Source: JAABTH01 sp964390725
GTDB lineage: Bacteria > Bacillota > Dethiobacteria > DTU022
DNA length: 64,000 nt
NCBI GenBank assembly: GCA_964390725.1
Contig: CAYMIW010000013.1
Coordinates: forward strand, 1 to 64,000
Direction of reading: 5' to 3'
The first letter of the stretch is position 1, and every line of letters starts with the position of its first letter. The position numbers and the translations under genes are program-made. Under the pieces are notes generated by a model. That model had not been told where the DNA came from. It ran no database searches and saw only the letters and a list, made by a program, of their open reading frames with translations. This document shows, one piece after another, positions 41,088 to 50,254 of the stretch.

Positions 41088-41950
41088 TATTCTTTATGGA
41101 TATCCCTGTGTTCAACGACCAGGTTAAATTTTGAGCCAAGGGTTCGCCCCAGTTCTTCAGCTAGAAATACAGAACGATGCTTTCCACCCGTGCAGCCGAT
41201 GGTTATAATGAGGCTGGTTTTTCCTTCCTTAACATAGAAAGGTATAGAATACTGAAGCAGTTCCCGAACCATGTTGAAATACCTGGCGGTTTCCGGCCAG
41301 CGCCATAAATATTCCTGCACCTGCTCATCCTCGCCCGTCAGGGCTTTAAGGTGATCAACATAATGCGGGTTTGGTAAAAAGCGAACATCAAATACAAGGT
41401 CGGCATCCGGGGGAAGACCGTATTTAAACCCAAATGATATAATCCGAATCTGCATATTCCGATCACGCTTCTCCGGTTCATACAGCTCAACAATTTTTGT
41501 TTTCAACTCCCAGGGTTTCATTAAAGAAGTGTCTATCTCCCTGTTAGCTTTGCCACGCAGCTCACTGAGCACTTCCCGCTCCTTTTGGATCGCTTCGGGA
41601 AGGCTGAGGCTGCCAAGTGGATGACGTCTGCGGGTTTCCTTGTAGCGGCGAATCAGGACATCGTCATCAGCGGCTAAAAAAAGTATCTCATAATCTACAT
41701 CCGATTTTTCAAGCTCACTCAGGGCTTCAAAAAGATCTTCAAAAAATGCCGCTCCACGCATATCACAAACCAGGGCCACTTTTTTATTATCGGATTGAAC
41801 AAATATATCAATAAACTTGGGGATAAGGGTGGGGGGCATATTGTCAACACAGTAATAACCAAGGTCTTCAAAACAGTTCAAAGCATGACTTTTCCCCGCC
41901 CCGGACAACCCAGTTATTAAAACAAGTCGCAGGTTGTCAGTTTCGCTCAT
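41087..41950 (-). CDS. rapZ: RapZ/YvcJ-family nucleotide-binding protein
   Basis: 287 residues with the family opening VLITGLSGAGKSHALNCFED (Walker A), GYYCVDNMPP and RRHPLGSLSLPEAI. The C-terminal domain has SFGFKYGLPPDADLVFDVRF and IGCTGGKHRSVFLAEEL. In enterobacteria the protein is an RNase adapter controlling amino-sugar synthesis; in Firmicutes (YvcJ) it hydrolyses nucleotides and affects competence. It overlaps whiA by one base. Confidence 0.95.
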   Translation of the reverse strand: MSETDNLRLVLITGLSGAGKSHALNCFEDLGYYCVDNMPPTLIPKFIDIFVQSDNKKVALVCDMRGAAFFEDLFEALSELEKSDVDYEILFLAADDDVLIRRYKETRRRHPLGSLSLPEAIQKEREVLSELRGKANREIDTSLMKPWELKTKIVELYEPEKRDRNMQIRIISFGFKYGLPPDADLVFDVRFLPNPHYVDHLKALTGEDEQVQEYLWRWPETARYFNMVRELLQYSIPFYVKEGKTSLIITIGCTGGKHRSVFLAEELGRTLGSKFNLVVEHRDIHKE

Positions 41951-41987
41951 TTCTCAGAACCTCCATTTTATTTTTGGGCACGCTAAA

Positions 41988-42812
41988 TCACCCACTGGAA
42001 AGATCTAGCACATAACGTTCAATTACTTCGGCCACTCCATCCTCAACATTGGAAGCAGTAACAAGATCAGCCGCTTCTATTACCTCCGTCCTGGCATTGG
42101 CCACAGCCACACCCAGTCCGGCATAAGTTATCATATCAAGGTCATTATGCCCATCGCCAAAAGCTACTATTTCTTCCGGCCTGATACCTTCTTTTTCAGC
42201 CAGCCAGCGCAGGGTCTGCCCCTTGGTTGCCCGTTTTTCAGTTAATTCAAGAAAGTTGGGGCGAGACTGCAAAATGGCAAGCTCGGAACCGAATTTTTCC
42301 CTTAAATCTCTCTCAAGCTCATCGATGGTACCGTCCCACTGAATAATGCTCATTTTAGATGGTTCTAAGCTGTTATCCCTGAGAAACGGACCAAGACTCC
42401 CCACCGCCTTTAAACCCATATGGGCCATAGACTGGTAGAAGCGGGAATAATCGTTTTCTTCTTTAATATATAATTCGTCGTCAATGAAAAGATTAACATA
42501 GTTACCACGTCTTTCAGCCTCTTCAGCAACTGCGACAGCAACCGTATTGGAAATTGGCCTGTGCAGGATCAGTTCTCCGCTTGTTGATTTCTTCACCATG
42601 GCCCCATGGTAGTTGATCAGGGGGCAATCGCCATCAAGTCCCATCTGCTGCAGGTAATGAACGCTGGTTTTATACATACGCCCGGTAGCAATAACAAAAC
42701 GAACCCCGGCATCAACTGCCCGGCGTACTGCTTTTTTGTTGCGGCTGGAAATCTCCGATTTTTCATTGAGCAGGGTATCGTCCAGATCCGTTGCTATCAT
42801 TTTATAATGCAT
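41988..42812 (-). CDS. Cof-type HAD-superfamily phosphatase
   Basis: 274 residues. Motif I is IATDLDDTLLNEKSEIS with the nucleophile Asp, motif II is VIATGRM, and motif IV is VAFGDGHNDLDMI. A type IIB cap with VNLFIDDELYIKEEND sits in the middle. These enzymes dephosphorylate sugar phosphates or cofactors; the exact substrate cannot be inferred. It lies between uvrC and rapZ, 36-37 nt from each, with a normal ATG start at 42812. Confidence 0.92.
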   Translation of the reverse strand: MHYKMIATDLDDTLLNEKSEISSRNKKAVRRAVDAGVRFVIATGRMYKTSVHYLQQMGLDGDCPLINYHGAMVKKSTSGELILHRPISNTVAVAVAEEAERRGNYVNLFIDDELYIKEENDYSRFYQSMAHMGLKAVGSLGPFLRDNSLEPSKMSIIQWDGTIDELERDLREKFGSELAILQSRPNFLELTEKRATKGQTLRWLAEKEGIRPEEIVAFGDGHNDLDMITYAGLGVAVANARTEVIEAADLVTASNVEDGVAEVIERYVLDLSSG

Positions 42813-42848
42813 ATTCTTTCCACCTCAACAACAGTATAGCACATCATA

Positions 42849-44702
42849 TTAGCGGCTTTCATTGAAATAGCTTACGATTCTTCCGGCCAGGGATGGGCTG
42901 ACACCCCGCACCCGGACTAAATCTTCAGCTTTTGCCCGGCGAATATTTTCCATGCTGCCGAAGTGTTCAAGCAAAGCTGCACGTCGTGATGGGCCAACCC
43001 CGGGAACAGATTCCAGCGAGGAACGAATGGCCGCCTTACTTTTGCGGTTGCGGTGGCCGCTGACTGCAAAACGGTGCACCTCGTCGCGAATGCGCTGAAG
43101 CATTTGCAACAGGGGGTCCTGGGCAGCCATTCGCACCGGCATGGTACTGCTTTCCAGGAAAAGCCTATCGGGGTTTTTAGCCAGCGAAACAAACGGTACT
43201 GTTTCCAGGTTTGTGCCGCGTACTGCTTTCCGGGCTGAATTTAGCTGCCCCCTGCCTCCGTCAATTAGAAGCAGATCGGGCAGGGGCCAGTCTCCTCGTT
43301 TAGCCCTTCTGGACAAAACTTCTTTCAGGGCACCGTAGTCATCACCGGGATCTGCCTGCCTGATATTAAAGTGTCTGTATGCCTTGTTGTAAGGTTCCCC
43401 ATCAAGAAAGACCACCATCGCGCCAACGGGTTCATCTCCCCTTAAATGTGAAATGTCATATGCTTCAACTCTTTCAGGGGCGTTTTCCAACCCCACCAGG
43501 CGGCCTAACTCAACCAGGGGATTTTCTGCAAAACCGGACTGCGCAGCCTGTTCTTCCTCCAGGTGCAACATACCATTCCGGAAAGCAAGGTCAACCAGTT
43601 TCCTCAGGGAACCTCGTTTTGGCAGATGTAGTCTTACCTTGCGTCCCGCTTTGGTTCTTAACCACTCTTCAAGCAGTTTCAACTCTGCCGGCTCAACTGA
43701 AAGGAGAATTTCCCGCGGTATGGATTCTACCCGATGGTAATAGGATTTTATAAAAGAACTGATAATTACCTGATCATCTATTTCATCAGTTCCCTGAAGG
43801 GAAAAATGTTCCTGCCTGAGAAGCTTGCCCCTTCTAACCTGAAACAGCTGAACTGCCACGCGTTTTTCCAGGCGGACCAGGGCCAGAATATCACGATCAG
43901 GGCTGTTCTCCGCCTGGAGCATTTTCTGCTGCTGACCCGTTATCTGCTGCAGGGTCTGCAGGCGATCCCGCAGGCGTGCGGCTTCTTCGAACTGTTCCGA
44001 GGCTGCTGCCTGGTTCATCTTTAGTTTAAGATTCTCTTCCAGTTCTCCGTGGCGACCCTGTAAAAACATTTCTATCTGCCTGACCATCTCGTTATATTCC
44101 TCCGGCTGAACCGCTGCCTGACCGCGACAGGGTGCCAGGCAGCGGTTCATCTGGTAGTTAAGACAAGGTCTTGTCCCGGAAGGATTTCCGTCAAGCGGCT
44201 GTCGACATCGGCGCAGGGGGAATATTGCCCCCAGGAATTGCATCGTTTCTCTTACTGCCCCCACATCGGTATAAGGACCAAATCTTTTTTCTACCCGGTC
44301 CGGGTGGGTCTGATACCTACCTCTTTTTGAACCTTTTTGAGATAACCGCAGCAGTTCCAGGCGGGGATATAGTTCAGGCGTTATCAGCAGATAAGGGTAA
44401 TCTTTGTCATCCTTCATGATCACGTTAAAGCGGGGCCTGTACTCCTTGATCAGGCTACATTCAAGGATAAGCGCTTCAACTTCACTGTCGGTAACTATAT
44501 AATCAATGTCGTCCAACCGGCCCTGCAGGGATTGTAACCGGGGTGAACCGGAAACATTATCAGCCAGGTAAGAACGTACTCGCTTACGCAGTGATATTGC
44601 TTTCCCAACATATATAACCCGGTCATTCTTGTCCTTAAGCAGATAAACTCCCGGCTGGTCTGGTAAGCGGCTCACTTTTTCTTTCAACTGCTCCAGTGAC
44701 AT
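42849..44702 (-). CDS. uvrC: excinuclease ABC subunit C
   Basis: 617 residues, normal. The N-terminal GIY-YIG nuclease is GVYLLKDKNDRVIYVGKAIS; a UVR domain (AASEQFEEAARLRDRLQTL) follows, then the RNase H-like nuclease (AYDISHLRGDEPVGAMVVF and LLIDGGRGQLN) and a tandem helix-hairpin-helix end (LESVPGVGPSRRAALLEHFG). It makes both incisions around a DNA lesion after UvrA/UvrB recognition. It follows uvrA by 13 nt, so the three uvr genes form one operon in the order uvrB-uvrA-uvrC. Confidence 0.97.
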   Translation of the reverse strand: MSLEQLKEKVSRLPDQPGVYLLKDKNDRVIYVGKAISLRKRVRSYLADNVSGSPRLQSLQGRLDDIDYIVTDSEVEALILECSLIKEYRPRFNVIMKDDKDYPYLLITPELYPRLELLRLSQKGSKRGRYQTHPDRVEKRFGPYTDVGAVRETMQFLGAIFPLRRCRQPLDGNPSGTRPCLNYQMNRCLAPCRGQAAVQPEEYNEMVRQIEMFLQGRHGELEENLKLKMNQAAASEQFEEAARLRDRLQTLQQITGQQQKMLQAENSPDRDILALVRLEKRVAVQLFQVRRGKLLRQEHFSLQGTDEIDDQVIISSFIKSYYHRVESIPREILLSVEPAELKLLEEWLRTKAGRKVRLHLPKRGSLRKLVDLAFRNGMLHLEEEQAAQSGFAENPLVELGRLVGLENAPERVEAYDISHLRGDEPVGAMVVFLDGEPYNKAYRHFNIRQADPGDDYGALKEVLSRRAKRGDWPLPDLLLIDGGRGQLNSARKAVRGTNLETVPFVSLAKNPDRLFLESSTMPVRMAAQDPLLQMLQRIRDEVHRFAVSGHRNRKSKAAIRSSLESVPGVGPSRRAALLEHFGSMENIRRAKAEDLVRVRGVSPSLAGRIVSYFNESR

Positions 44703-44715
44703 TGTTTTCCCCTGT

Positions 44716-47523
44716 TTAAAGTATTTTCTTTAACCACTGCCCGGTAATTGAATCAGGACAGGCTGCTACATCCTCGGGAGAACCGGAGGCTACCACCATT
44801 CCACCTCCGTCGCCTCCTTCAGGACCAAGATCAATCAGGTAATCGGCCCTTTTAATAACCTCCAGGTTGTGTTCAATAACCACCACACTGTTACCGCTTT
44901 CAACCAGGCGTTCCAGGATAATAAGCAATTTGCTGATGTCATCGAGATGCAAGCCGGTAGTCGGCTCGTCCAGAATATAAAGGCTGCGTCCGTTACTTCG
45001 CCGGGATAGTTCGGTCGCCAGCTTAACCCGCTGCGCCTCACCTCCCGAGAGTGTGGTTGCCGGCTGGCCCAGCCTTATGTAACCCAGACCAACATCAAAA
45101 AGCAGCTGCAGCTTGCGTTCAATTTTCGGTATAGCCGAGAAAAAATTTAAGGCTTCTTCGACAGACATGGCCAGGACATCAGCAATATTCTTTTCTTTAT
45201 AGTAAACCTCGAGTGTTTCCCGGTTATATCGCTTACTTCCACATACTTCACAGGGCACATATACATCGGGCAGAAAATGCATTTCAATTCTCAGGATACC
45301 GTCACCCCTACAGGCTTCGCAGCGCCCGCCTTTAACATTAAAGCTGAATCGCCCCTGCTTATAACCGCGGCGACGCGATTCCGCTGTTTTGGAAAATAGC
45401 TCGCGAATTCCGTCGAATAAGCCGGTGTAGGTAGCCGGGTTTGAACGGGGAGTACGGCCAATCGGTGACTGGTCAATTTCAATTACCTTGTCCAAATGCT
45501 CTATTCCTTCAATTACCCGGTGTTTGCCTGCCTGAACTCTTGAGCGGGTCAGTTTACGCGATAACCCTTTCGAAAGAATATCATTGATCAGTGTACTCTT
45601 ACCCGAACCCGATACTCCCGTCACGCAGCTAAATAGACCAAGAGGTATGCCAACATCAATGTCTTTCAGGTTATGCTCACATGCCCCCCTGACCCAAAGC
45701 CAGCGCTCATTGGTTTTTCTCCGCTGTTCTGGTACGGTAACAGAACGCCTGCCTGCGAGATAATCTCCGGTAATCGAAGCCTCGGCTGCTGTTATATCGT
45801 TCACTGTACCCTGGGCGACTATTTCTCCTCCTCCGGCTCCCGCTCCCGGTCCGATATCTACCAGGTGATCAGCGCTGCGAATAGTTTCTTCATCGTGTTC
45901 AACCACCAAAACTGTGTTACCTAGATCCCGTAACCTTTTCAGTGTGTCGATCAATCGGGCATTATCTCTCTGGTGCAGGCCAATACTCGGTTCATCAAGA
46001 ATATATATTACCCCGGTCAATCCGGAACCGATCTGGGTGGCAAGACGAATCCTCTGGGCCTCGCCGCCCGAGAGAGTAGCCGCTGCCCTGTCCAGGGTCA
46101 GGTATTGTAACCCCACGTTACGCAGAAACTGCAAACGCTCACCAATTTCTTTCAGCACCTGCTTTGCTATTTTTTCTTCCCTGGAGTTCAACTCCAGTTT
46201 ATCGAAAAAGACTGATGCCTCTTCAACAGTTAAAGCAGAAATATCAGCTATATTGCGCCCGGCCAGCAGCACAGAAAGGCTGGAAGGTTTTAAACGCCGT
46301 CCCTTGCATACAGGGCAGGGCCTTACCTGCATATAGCGCTCCAGTTCATTTCTTATATCCTCCGATTCGGTTGCCCCGTAGCGACGTTCAAGCAATCTTA
46401 ATACACCGGGAAACGCCTTGCGGTAGTTACGCACTTTTTTAAACATGTTTACATAGCGAAAATTTATTTTTTCTGACGAACCATACAATATTTTTTCTTT
46501 TAAATCCGCTTTAATATCACGAAAAGGCATATCCAGGTCTACATCCCAAGCTTTTGCCGCTGAATTTAGAAACTGCTGGTAATAATTCTGACCTGAAAAT
46601 GGGTGAATTGCCCCTTCATTCAGGGACAACTCCGGATAAGGGATGACCAGCTCGGCGGCAAACTCGGCTTTTGTCCCCAGGCCGCTGCATTCTGGACAAG
46701 CTCCGTACGGGGTGTTAAAAGAAAAAATCCTCGGGCTGATTTCATCGAAACTAAACCCACACTGGGCACAGGCCAGGTTTTCACTAAAAAGTGTTTCACC
46801 GACTCCTGCGGCTTCAACTAATACTAACCCCTCACTGAGTTTAAGCGAAGTCTCAATAGAATCTGCCAGGCGCGACTGGATCCCTTCACGAATTATCAAG
46901 CGGTCTACAACAACCTCAATTGTATGTTTTTTCTGTTTATCCAGTATTATTTCTTCTTCAAGATCATGAACTGCTCCGTCCACCCTGATTCTGACATAGC
47001 CCTTGCGCCGCATATCTTCAAACAGCTTCACGTATTCTCCCTTACGGCTTCTCACCAGGGGAGCCAGCACCTGGATACGGGTTTCTTCGGGAAGTTCAAC
47101 TATTTGATCAACCATCTGCTGGACAGCCTGGCTGCTGATCGGTATCTCGCAATTCGGACAAAAAGGCCGGCCGATCCGGGCAAAAAGCAGACGGATATAA
47201 TCATATATTTCAGTTACCGTCCCTACCGTTGAACGAGGGTTACGCGATGCTGTTTTTTGATCAATCGATATTGCCGGTGATAAACCTTCAATATGATCAA
47301 GGTCAGGTTTATCCATCTGACCCAGAAACTGGCGGGCATATGCTGATAGAGATTCTACATAACGTCTCTGTCCTTCAGCATATATGGTATCAAAAGCAAG
47401 CGAAGATTTTCCCGATCCGCTCAGCCCGGTAAATACAATCATTTTATTTCGCGGCAGGGAGAGATTAATATTCTTCAGGTTATGCTCTCTCGCTCCGCGA
47501 ATAATTATTTCTCCTGATAACAA
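44716..47523 (-). CDS. uvrA: excinuclease ABC subunit A
   Basis: 935 residues, normal. Two ABC modules: Walker A GLSGSGKSSLAFDT near residue 35 and GVSGSGKSTLINDI near 640, each with LSGGEAQR signatures. Zinc modules include CPECSGLG, CPVCKGRR and the CEACRGDG...CEVCGSKRY region. The opening IIIRGAREHNLKNINL is standard. It scans DNA for bulky lesions as a dimer and loads UvrB. The ATG at 47523 lies 13 nt after the uvrB stop. Confidence 0.98.
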   Translation of the reverse strand: MLSGEIIIRGAREHNLKNINLSLPRNKMIVFTGLSGSGKSSLAFDTIYAEGQRRYVESLSAYARQFLGQMDKPDLDHIEGLSPAISIDQKTASRNPRSTVGTVTEIYDYIRLLFARIGRPFCPNCEIPISSQAVQQMVDQIVELPEETRIQVLAPLVRSRKGEYVKLFEDMRRKGYVRIRVDGAVHDLEEEIILDKQKKHTIEVVVDRLIIREGIQSRLADSIETSLKLSEGLVLVEAAGVGETLFSENLACAQCGFSFDEISPRIFSFNTPYGACPECSGLGTKAEFAAELVIPYPELSLNEGAIHPFSGQNYYQQFLNSAAKAWDVDLDMPFRDIKADLKEKILYGSSEKINFRYVNMFKKVRNYRKAFPGVLRLLERRYGATESEDIRNELERYMQVRPCPVCKGRRLKPSSLSVLLAGRNIADISALTVEEASVFFDKLELNSREEKIAKQVLKEIGERLQFLRNVGLQYLTLDRAAATLSGGEAQRIRLATQIGSGLTGVIYILDEPSIGLHQRDNARLIDTLKRLRDLGNTVLVVEHDEETIRSADHLVDIGPGAGAGGGEIVAQGTVNDITAAEASITGDYLAGRRSVTVPEQRRKTNERWLWVRGACEHNLKDIDVGIPLGLFSCVTGVSGSGKSTLINDILSKGLSRKLTRSRVQAGKHRVIEGIEHLDKVIEIDQSPIGRTPRSNPATYTGLFDGIRELFSKTAESRRRGYKQGRFSFNVKGGRCEACRGDGILRIEMHFLPDVYVPCEVCGSKRYNRETLEVYYKEKNIADVLAMSVEEALNFFSAIPKIERKLQLLFDVGLGYIRLGQPATTLSGGEAQRVKLATELSRRSNGRSLYILDEPTTGLHLDDISKLLIILERLVESGNSVVVIEHNLEVIKRADYLIDLGPEGGDGGGMVVASGSPEDVAACPDSITGQWLKKIL

Positions 47524-47536
47524 TTACTTCAGCTCC

Positions 47537-49519
47537 TCAAATCTGTTTTTCCAGTTCAAAAATCAGGTCTCTCAATTCAGCCGCTCGCTCAAAAGCCAGT
47601 TCCCGTGATGCCTGAAGCATTTCCTTCCGCAGCTTCTCAACTGTTTTTCGACGTTTTTGAACAGGCAGGGAACGGTATTCTTCCGGCATATAAGCCGCTT
47701 CGCCCTCTGCCGCCACTGTTGCTTCGATCAGTGAACGGATAGGCTTGATAATCGTTGTTGGAACTATGTCATGTTCTTCATTATAGGCAATCTGAATCTG
47801 GCGCCGCCGCTCTGTCTCACCAATTGCCCTGCTCATTGAAGGGGTTATCGTTTCCGCATACATAATAACCCGTCCTTCAACATTCCGGGCAGTCCGCCCG
47901 ATAGTCTGAATCAACGACCTTTCCGAGCGAAGGAAACCTTCTTTGTCAGCATCAAGAATAGCAACCAGGGTAACCTCGGGCAGGTCAAGTCCTTCCCTGA
48001 GCAGGTTGATCCCAATTAAAACATCGAATTCTCCCGAACGTAAACCCCTGATTATTGTCATACGCTCAAGAGCATCAATGTCTGAATGCATATAGCGAAC
48101 CCTGATACCCATATTCTTGTAAAAATCGGTCAGATCTTCTGCCATCCGCTTGGTCATAGTTGTCACCAGTACGCGTTGACCTTTTTCAGCCCGAACCTTT
48201 ATTTCACCATAAAGATCATCAACCTGACCTTCTGCCGGGCGCACTTCAACCAGGGGATCAACCAGGCCGGTCGGCCTGATAATCTGCTCGATAACATCCG
48301 TGCTGTGCTCCTGCTCCCAGGGGCCCGGGGTTGCAGAAACCAGGATTACCTGGTCAATTAAAGCCTCAAATTCATCAAATTTAAGCGGTCGGTTATCCAG
48401 GGCAGAAGGCAACCTGAAACCGTGTTCCACCAAAGTACTTTTACGCGAATAATCCCCCTTGTACATTCCATTAATCTGGGGAATGGTTATGTGAGACTCA
48501 TCTATCACCAGCAGCATATCTTCCGGGAAATAGTCAATCAGGGTTGCCGGGCGGCTGCCGGCCAATCGGCCGTCAAGGTGACGTGAATAATTCTCGATGC
48601 CGCTGCAAAAACCTATTTCCTGCATCATTTCAATATCATAATTGGTACGCTGCTCCAGGCGCTGGGCTTCGAGCAACCTGTCCCGACTACGGAAATATTC
48701 TAACCGTTCATGCAGCTCTTCTTCGATATCAGCAATAGCCCGCTTCAGCTCGTCCGGTGCTGTCACATAGTGCGTTGCCGGGAAAATTGCTGCATGCATC
48801 CGGTCAGCAATTACTTTACCGCTAAGCAAATCTATTTCCCTGATTCGTTCAATTTCATCGCCAAAAAGTTCTACCCGCAAGGCAGCTTCCGAGAGTGATG
48901 CAGGAATAATTTCCACCACATCGCCCCGGACCCGGAAAGTGCCCCGGTGAAAATCAATTTCATTACGCTCGTAATGTATAGCCACCAGTCGGTTAATAAT
49001 ATCATCACGACTGATTCTGTTTCCCGGCCGCAGAGAAAGAACCTGGTCCTGATATTCGGCCGGGGAACCTAGGCCATAAATACAGGAAACCGACGCCACT
49101 ATAATTACATCTTTCCTTTCCAGGAGTGAACTGGTGGCAGAGTGACGCAACTTATCAATTTCGTCGTTTATAGAAGAATCTTTCTCTATATATGTGTCAC
49201 TGGAAGGCAGGTAAGCCTCCGGCTGATAATAATCGTAATAACTGATAAAGTATTCAACAGCATTGTCTGGAAACAGCTCCTTGAATTCACTGCATAACTG
49301 GGCAGCCAGTATTTTATTCGGTGCCATAACCAGGGTTGGTCGCTGCACTTCTTCTATAACATTGGCTATGGTAAATGTTTTCCCGGAGCCGGTAACTCCA
49401 AGCAGGGTCTGGTAACTGGAGCCCCGGCGCAGTCCTTGCACCAGGGCTTTGATTGCTTGCGGCTGATCACCTGAAGGTTTATGATCCGCCTTGATCTTGA
49501 AAGGTTTGTTATCGATCAG
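47537..49519 (-). CDS. uvrB: excinuclease ABC subunit B
   Basis: A UvrB helicase of about 660 residues. It shows LLGVTGSGKTFTIANV (Walker A), the beta-hairpin EYFISYYDYYQPEAYLP, VIDESHITIPQ, helicase motif VI in QTIGRTARN, and the C-terminal UVR motif. The ATG-free N-terminus is unusual. The family start would be near FKIKADHKPSGDQPQA, and the best site is a CTG at 49519 with TGGAGG 6 nt upstream; a TTG at 49549 would add ten residues and has no ribosome site. It verifies damage and recruits UvrC. Confidence 0.93.
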   Translation of the reverse strand: MIDNKPFKIKADHKPSGDQPQAIKALVQGLRRGSSYQTLLGVTGSGKTFTIANVIEEVQRPTLVMAPNKILAAQLCSEFKELFPDNAVEYFISYYDYYQPEAYLPSSDTYIEKDSSINDEIDKLRHSATSSLLERKDVIIVASVSCIYGLGSPAEYQDQVLSLRPGNRISRDDIINRLVAIHYERNEIDFHRGTFRVRGDVVEIIPASLSEAALRVELFGDEIERIREIDLLSGKVIADRMHAAIFPATHYVTAPDELKRAIADIEEELHERLEYFRSRDRLLEAQRLEQRTNYDIEMMQEIGFCSGIENYSRHLDGRLAGSRPATLIDYFPEDMLLVIDESHITIPQINGMYKGDYSRKSTLVEHGFRLPSALDNRPLKFDEFEALIDQVILVSATPGPWEQEHSTDVIEQIIRPTGLVDPLVEVRPAEGQVDDLYGEIKVRAEKGQRVLVTTMTKRMAEDLTDFYKNMGIRVRYMHSDIDALERMTIIRGLRSGEFDVLIGINLLREGLDLPEVTLVAILDADKEGFLRSERSLIQTIGRTARNVEGRVIMYAETITPSMSRAIGETERRRQIQIAYNEEHDIVPTTIIKPIRSLIEATVAAEGEAAYMPEEYRSLPVQKRRKTVEKLRKEMLQASRELAFERAAELRDLIFELEKQI

Positions 49520-49588
49520 GAGGCACCTCCATCTACCTGTACTATTCAAGGAAATTTAATCTTTAAAATACTGCTAAATTTTTAATTG

Positions 49589-50167
49589 TTAGCTTAGAAA
49601 TTGTTCCATTACAACCATCGCCAGACCGATAATAATGAAAAGCAATGCTGTGCCAGCTTTCAGGTATAACGGCTTTAAACGGGAGACAATCCTGCTACCA
49701 AGGAATACAGCAAGCAGGTGATTGCATAATATTGCTGCCATAGCTCCGGCAAATACAGCAACCGGGTAGCCTGTTCCCGCAGCCAGCATCATTGTTGCAA
49801 GCTGGCTTTTGTCACCGAATTCAGCTAAAAAAACCAGGCACATAGTCGGCAGCAAACCACCCCTGCAATTTACCGGATCCTCTTTCTTTTCCCGACGGAA
49901 ACCGTAATAAAGGCCGATTAAAATAAATATCAGGCCGGCGATAACCGAAACAAGGTTGTGGGGAATGTATTTATAGATAAAACTCCCGGCAATAACCGCC
50001 AACCCCATTACCGCGCCCATGGCAATTAAAGCTCCACTCAGAACCTGTGGCGCTGGATAACGACAGGCCATAGTCATGGTTATCAGTTGGGTTTTATCAC
50101 CAAATTCTGCAACAAATACTGCTAAAAACGCAGCTACTGCTGCTGCTATCAATAGTAGCACCACCAA
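49589..50167 (-). CDS. GDT1/TMEM165-family cation exporter
   Basis: 192 residues with six membrane segments in two mirrored halves. Each half carries the cation-binding signature: VAEFGDKTQLITM and LAEFGDKSQLATM. The family (UPF0016) exports Mn2+ or Ca2+; bacterial members protect against manganese. This is the second likely Mn exporter in the window besides mntP, but no Mn riboswitch was seen upstream. The start is uncertain: TTG at 50167 or a nearby GTG, with no convincing ribosome site. Confidence 0.88.
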   Translation of the reverse strand: MVVLLLIAAAVAAFLAVFVAEFGDKTQLITMTMACRYPAPQVLSGALIAMGAVMGLAVIAGSFIYKYIPHNLVSVIAGLIFILIGLYYGFRREKKEDPVNCRGGLLPTMCLVFLAEFGDKSQLATMMLAAGTGYPVAVFAGAMAAILCNHLLAVFLGSRIVSRLKPLYLKAGTALLFIIIGLAMVVMEQFLS

Positions 50168-50254
50168 AAATTGATTTATTCAGGAACCTGGGACAATAAG
50201 GTTGATTAGTATTTTGTGATCTTCACAAAAATTTTAACCAAATCATCCAACCTT

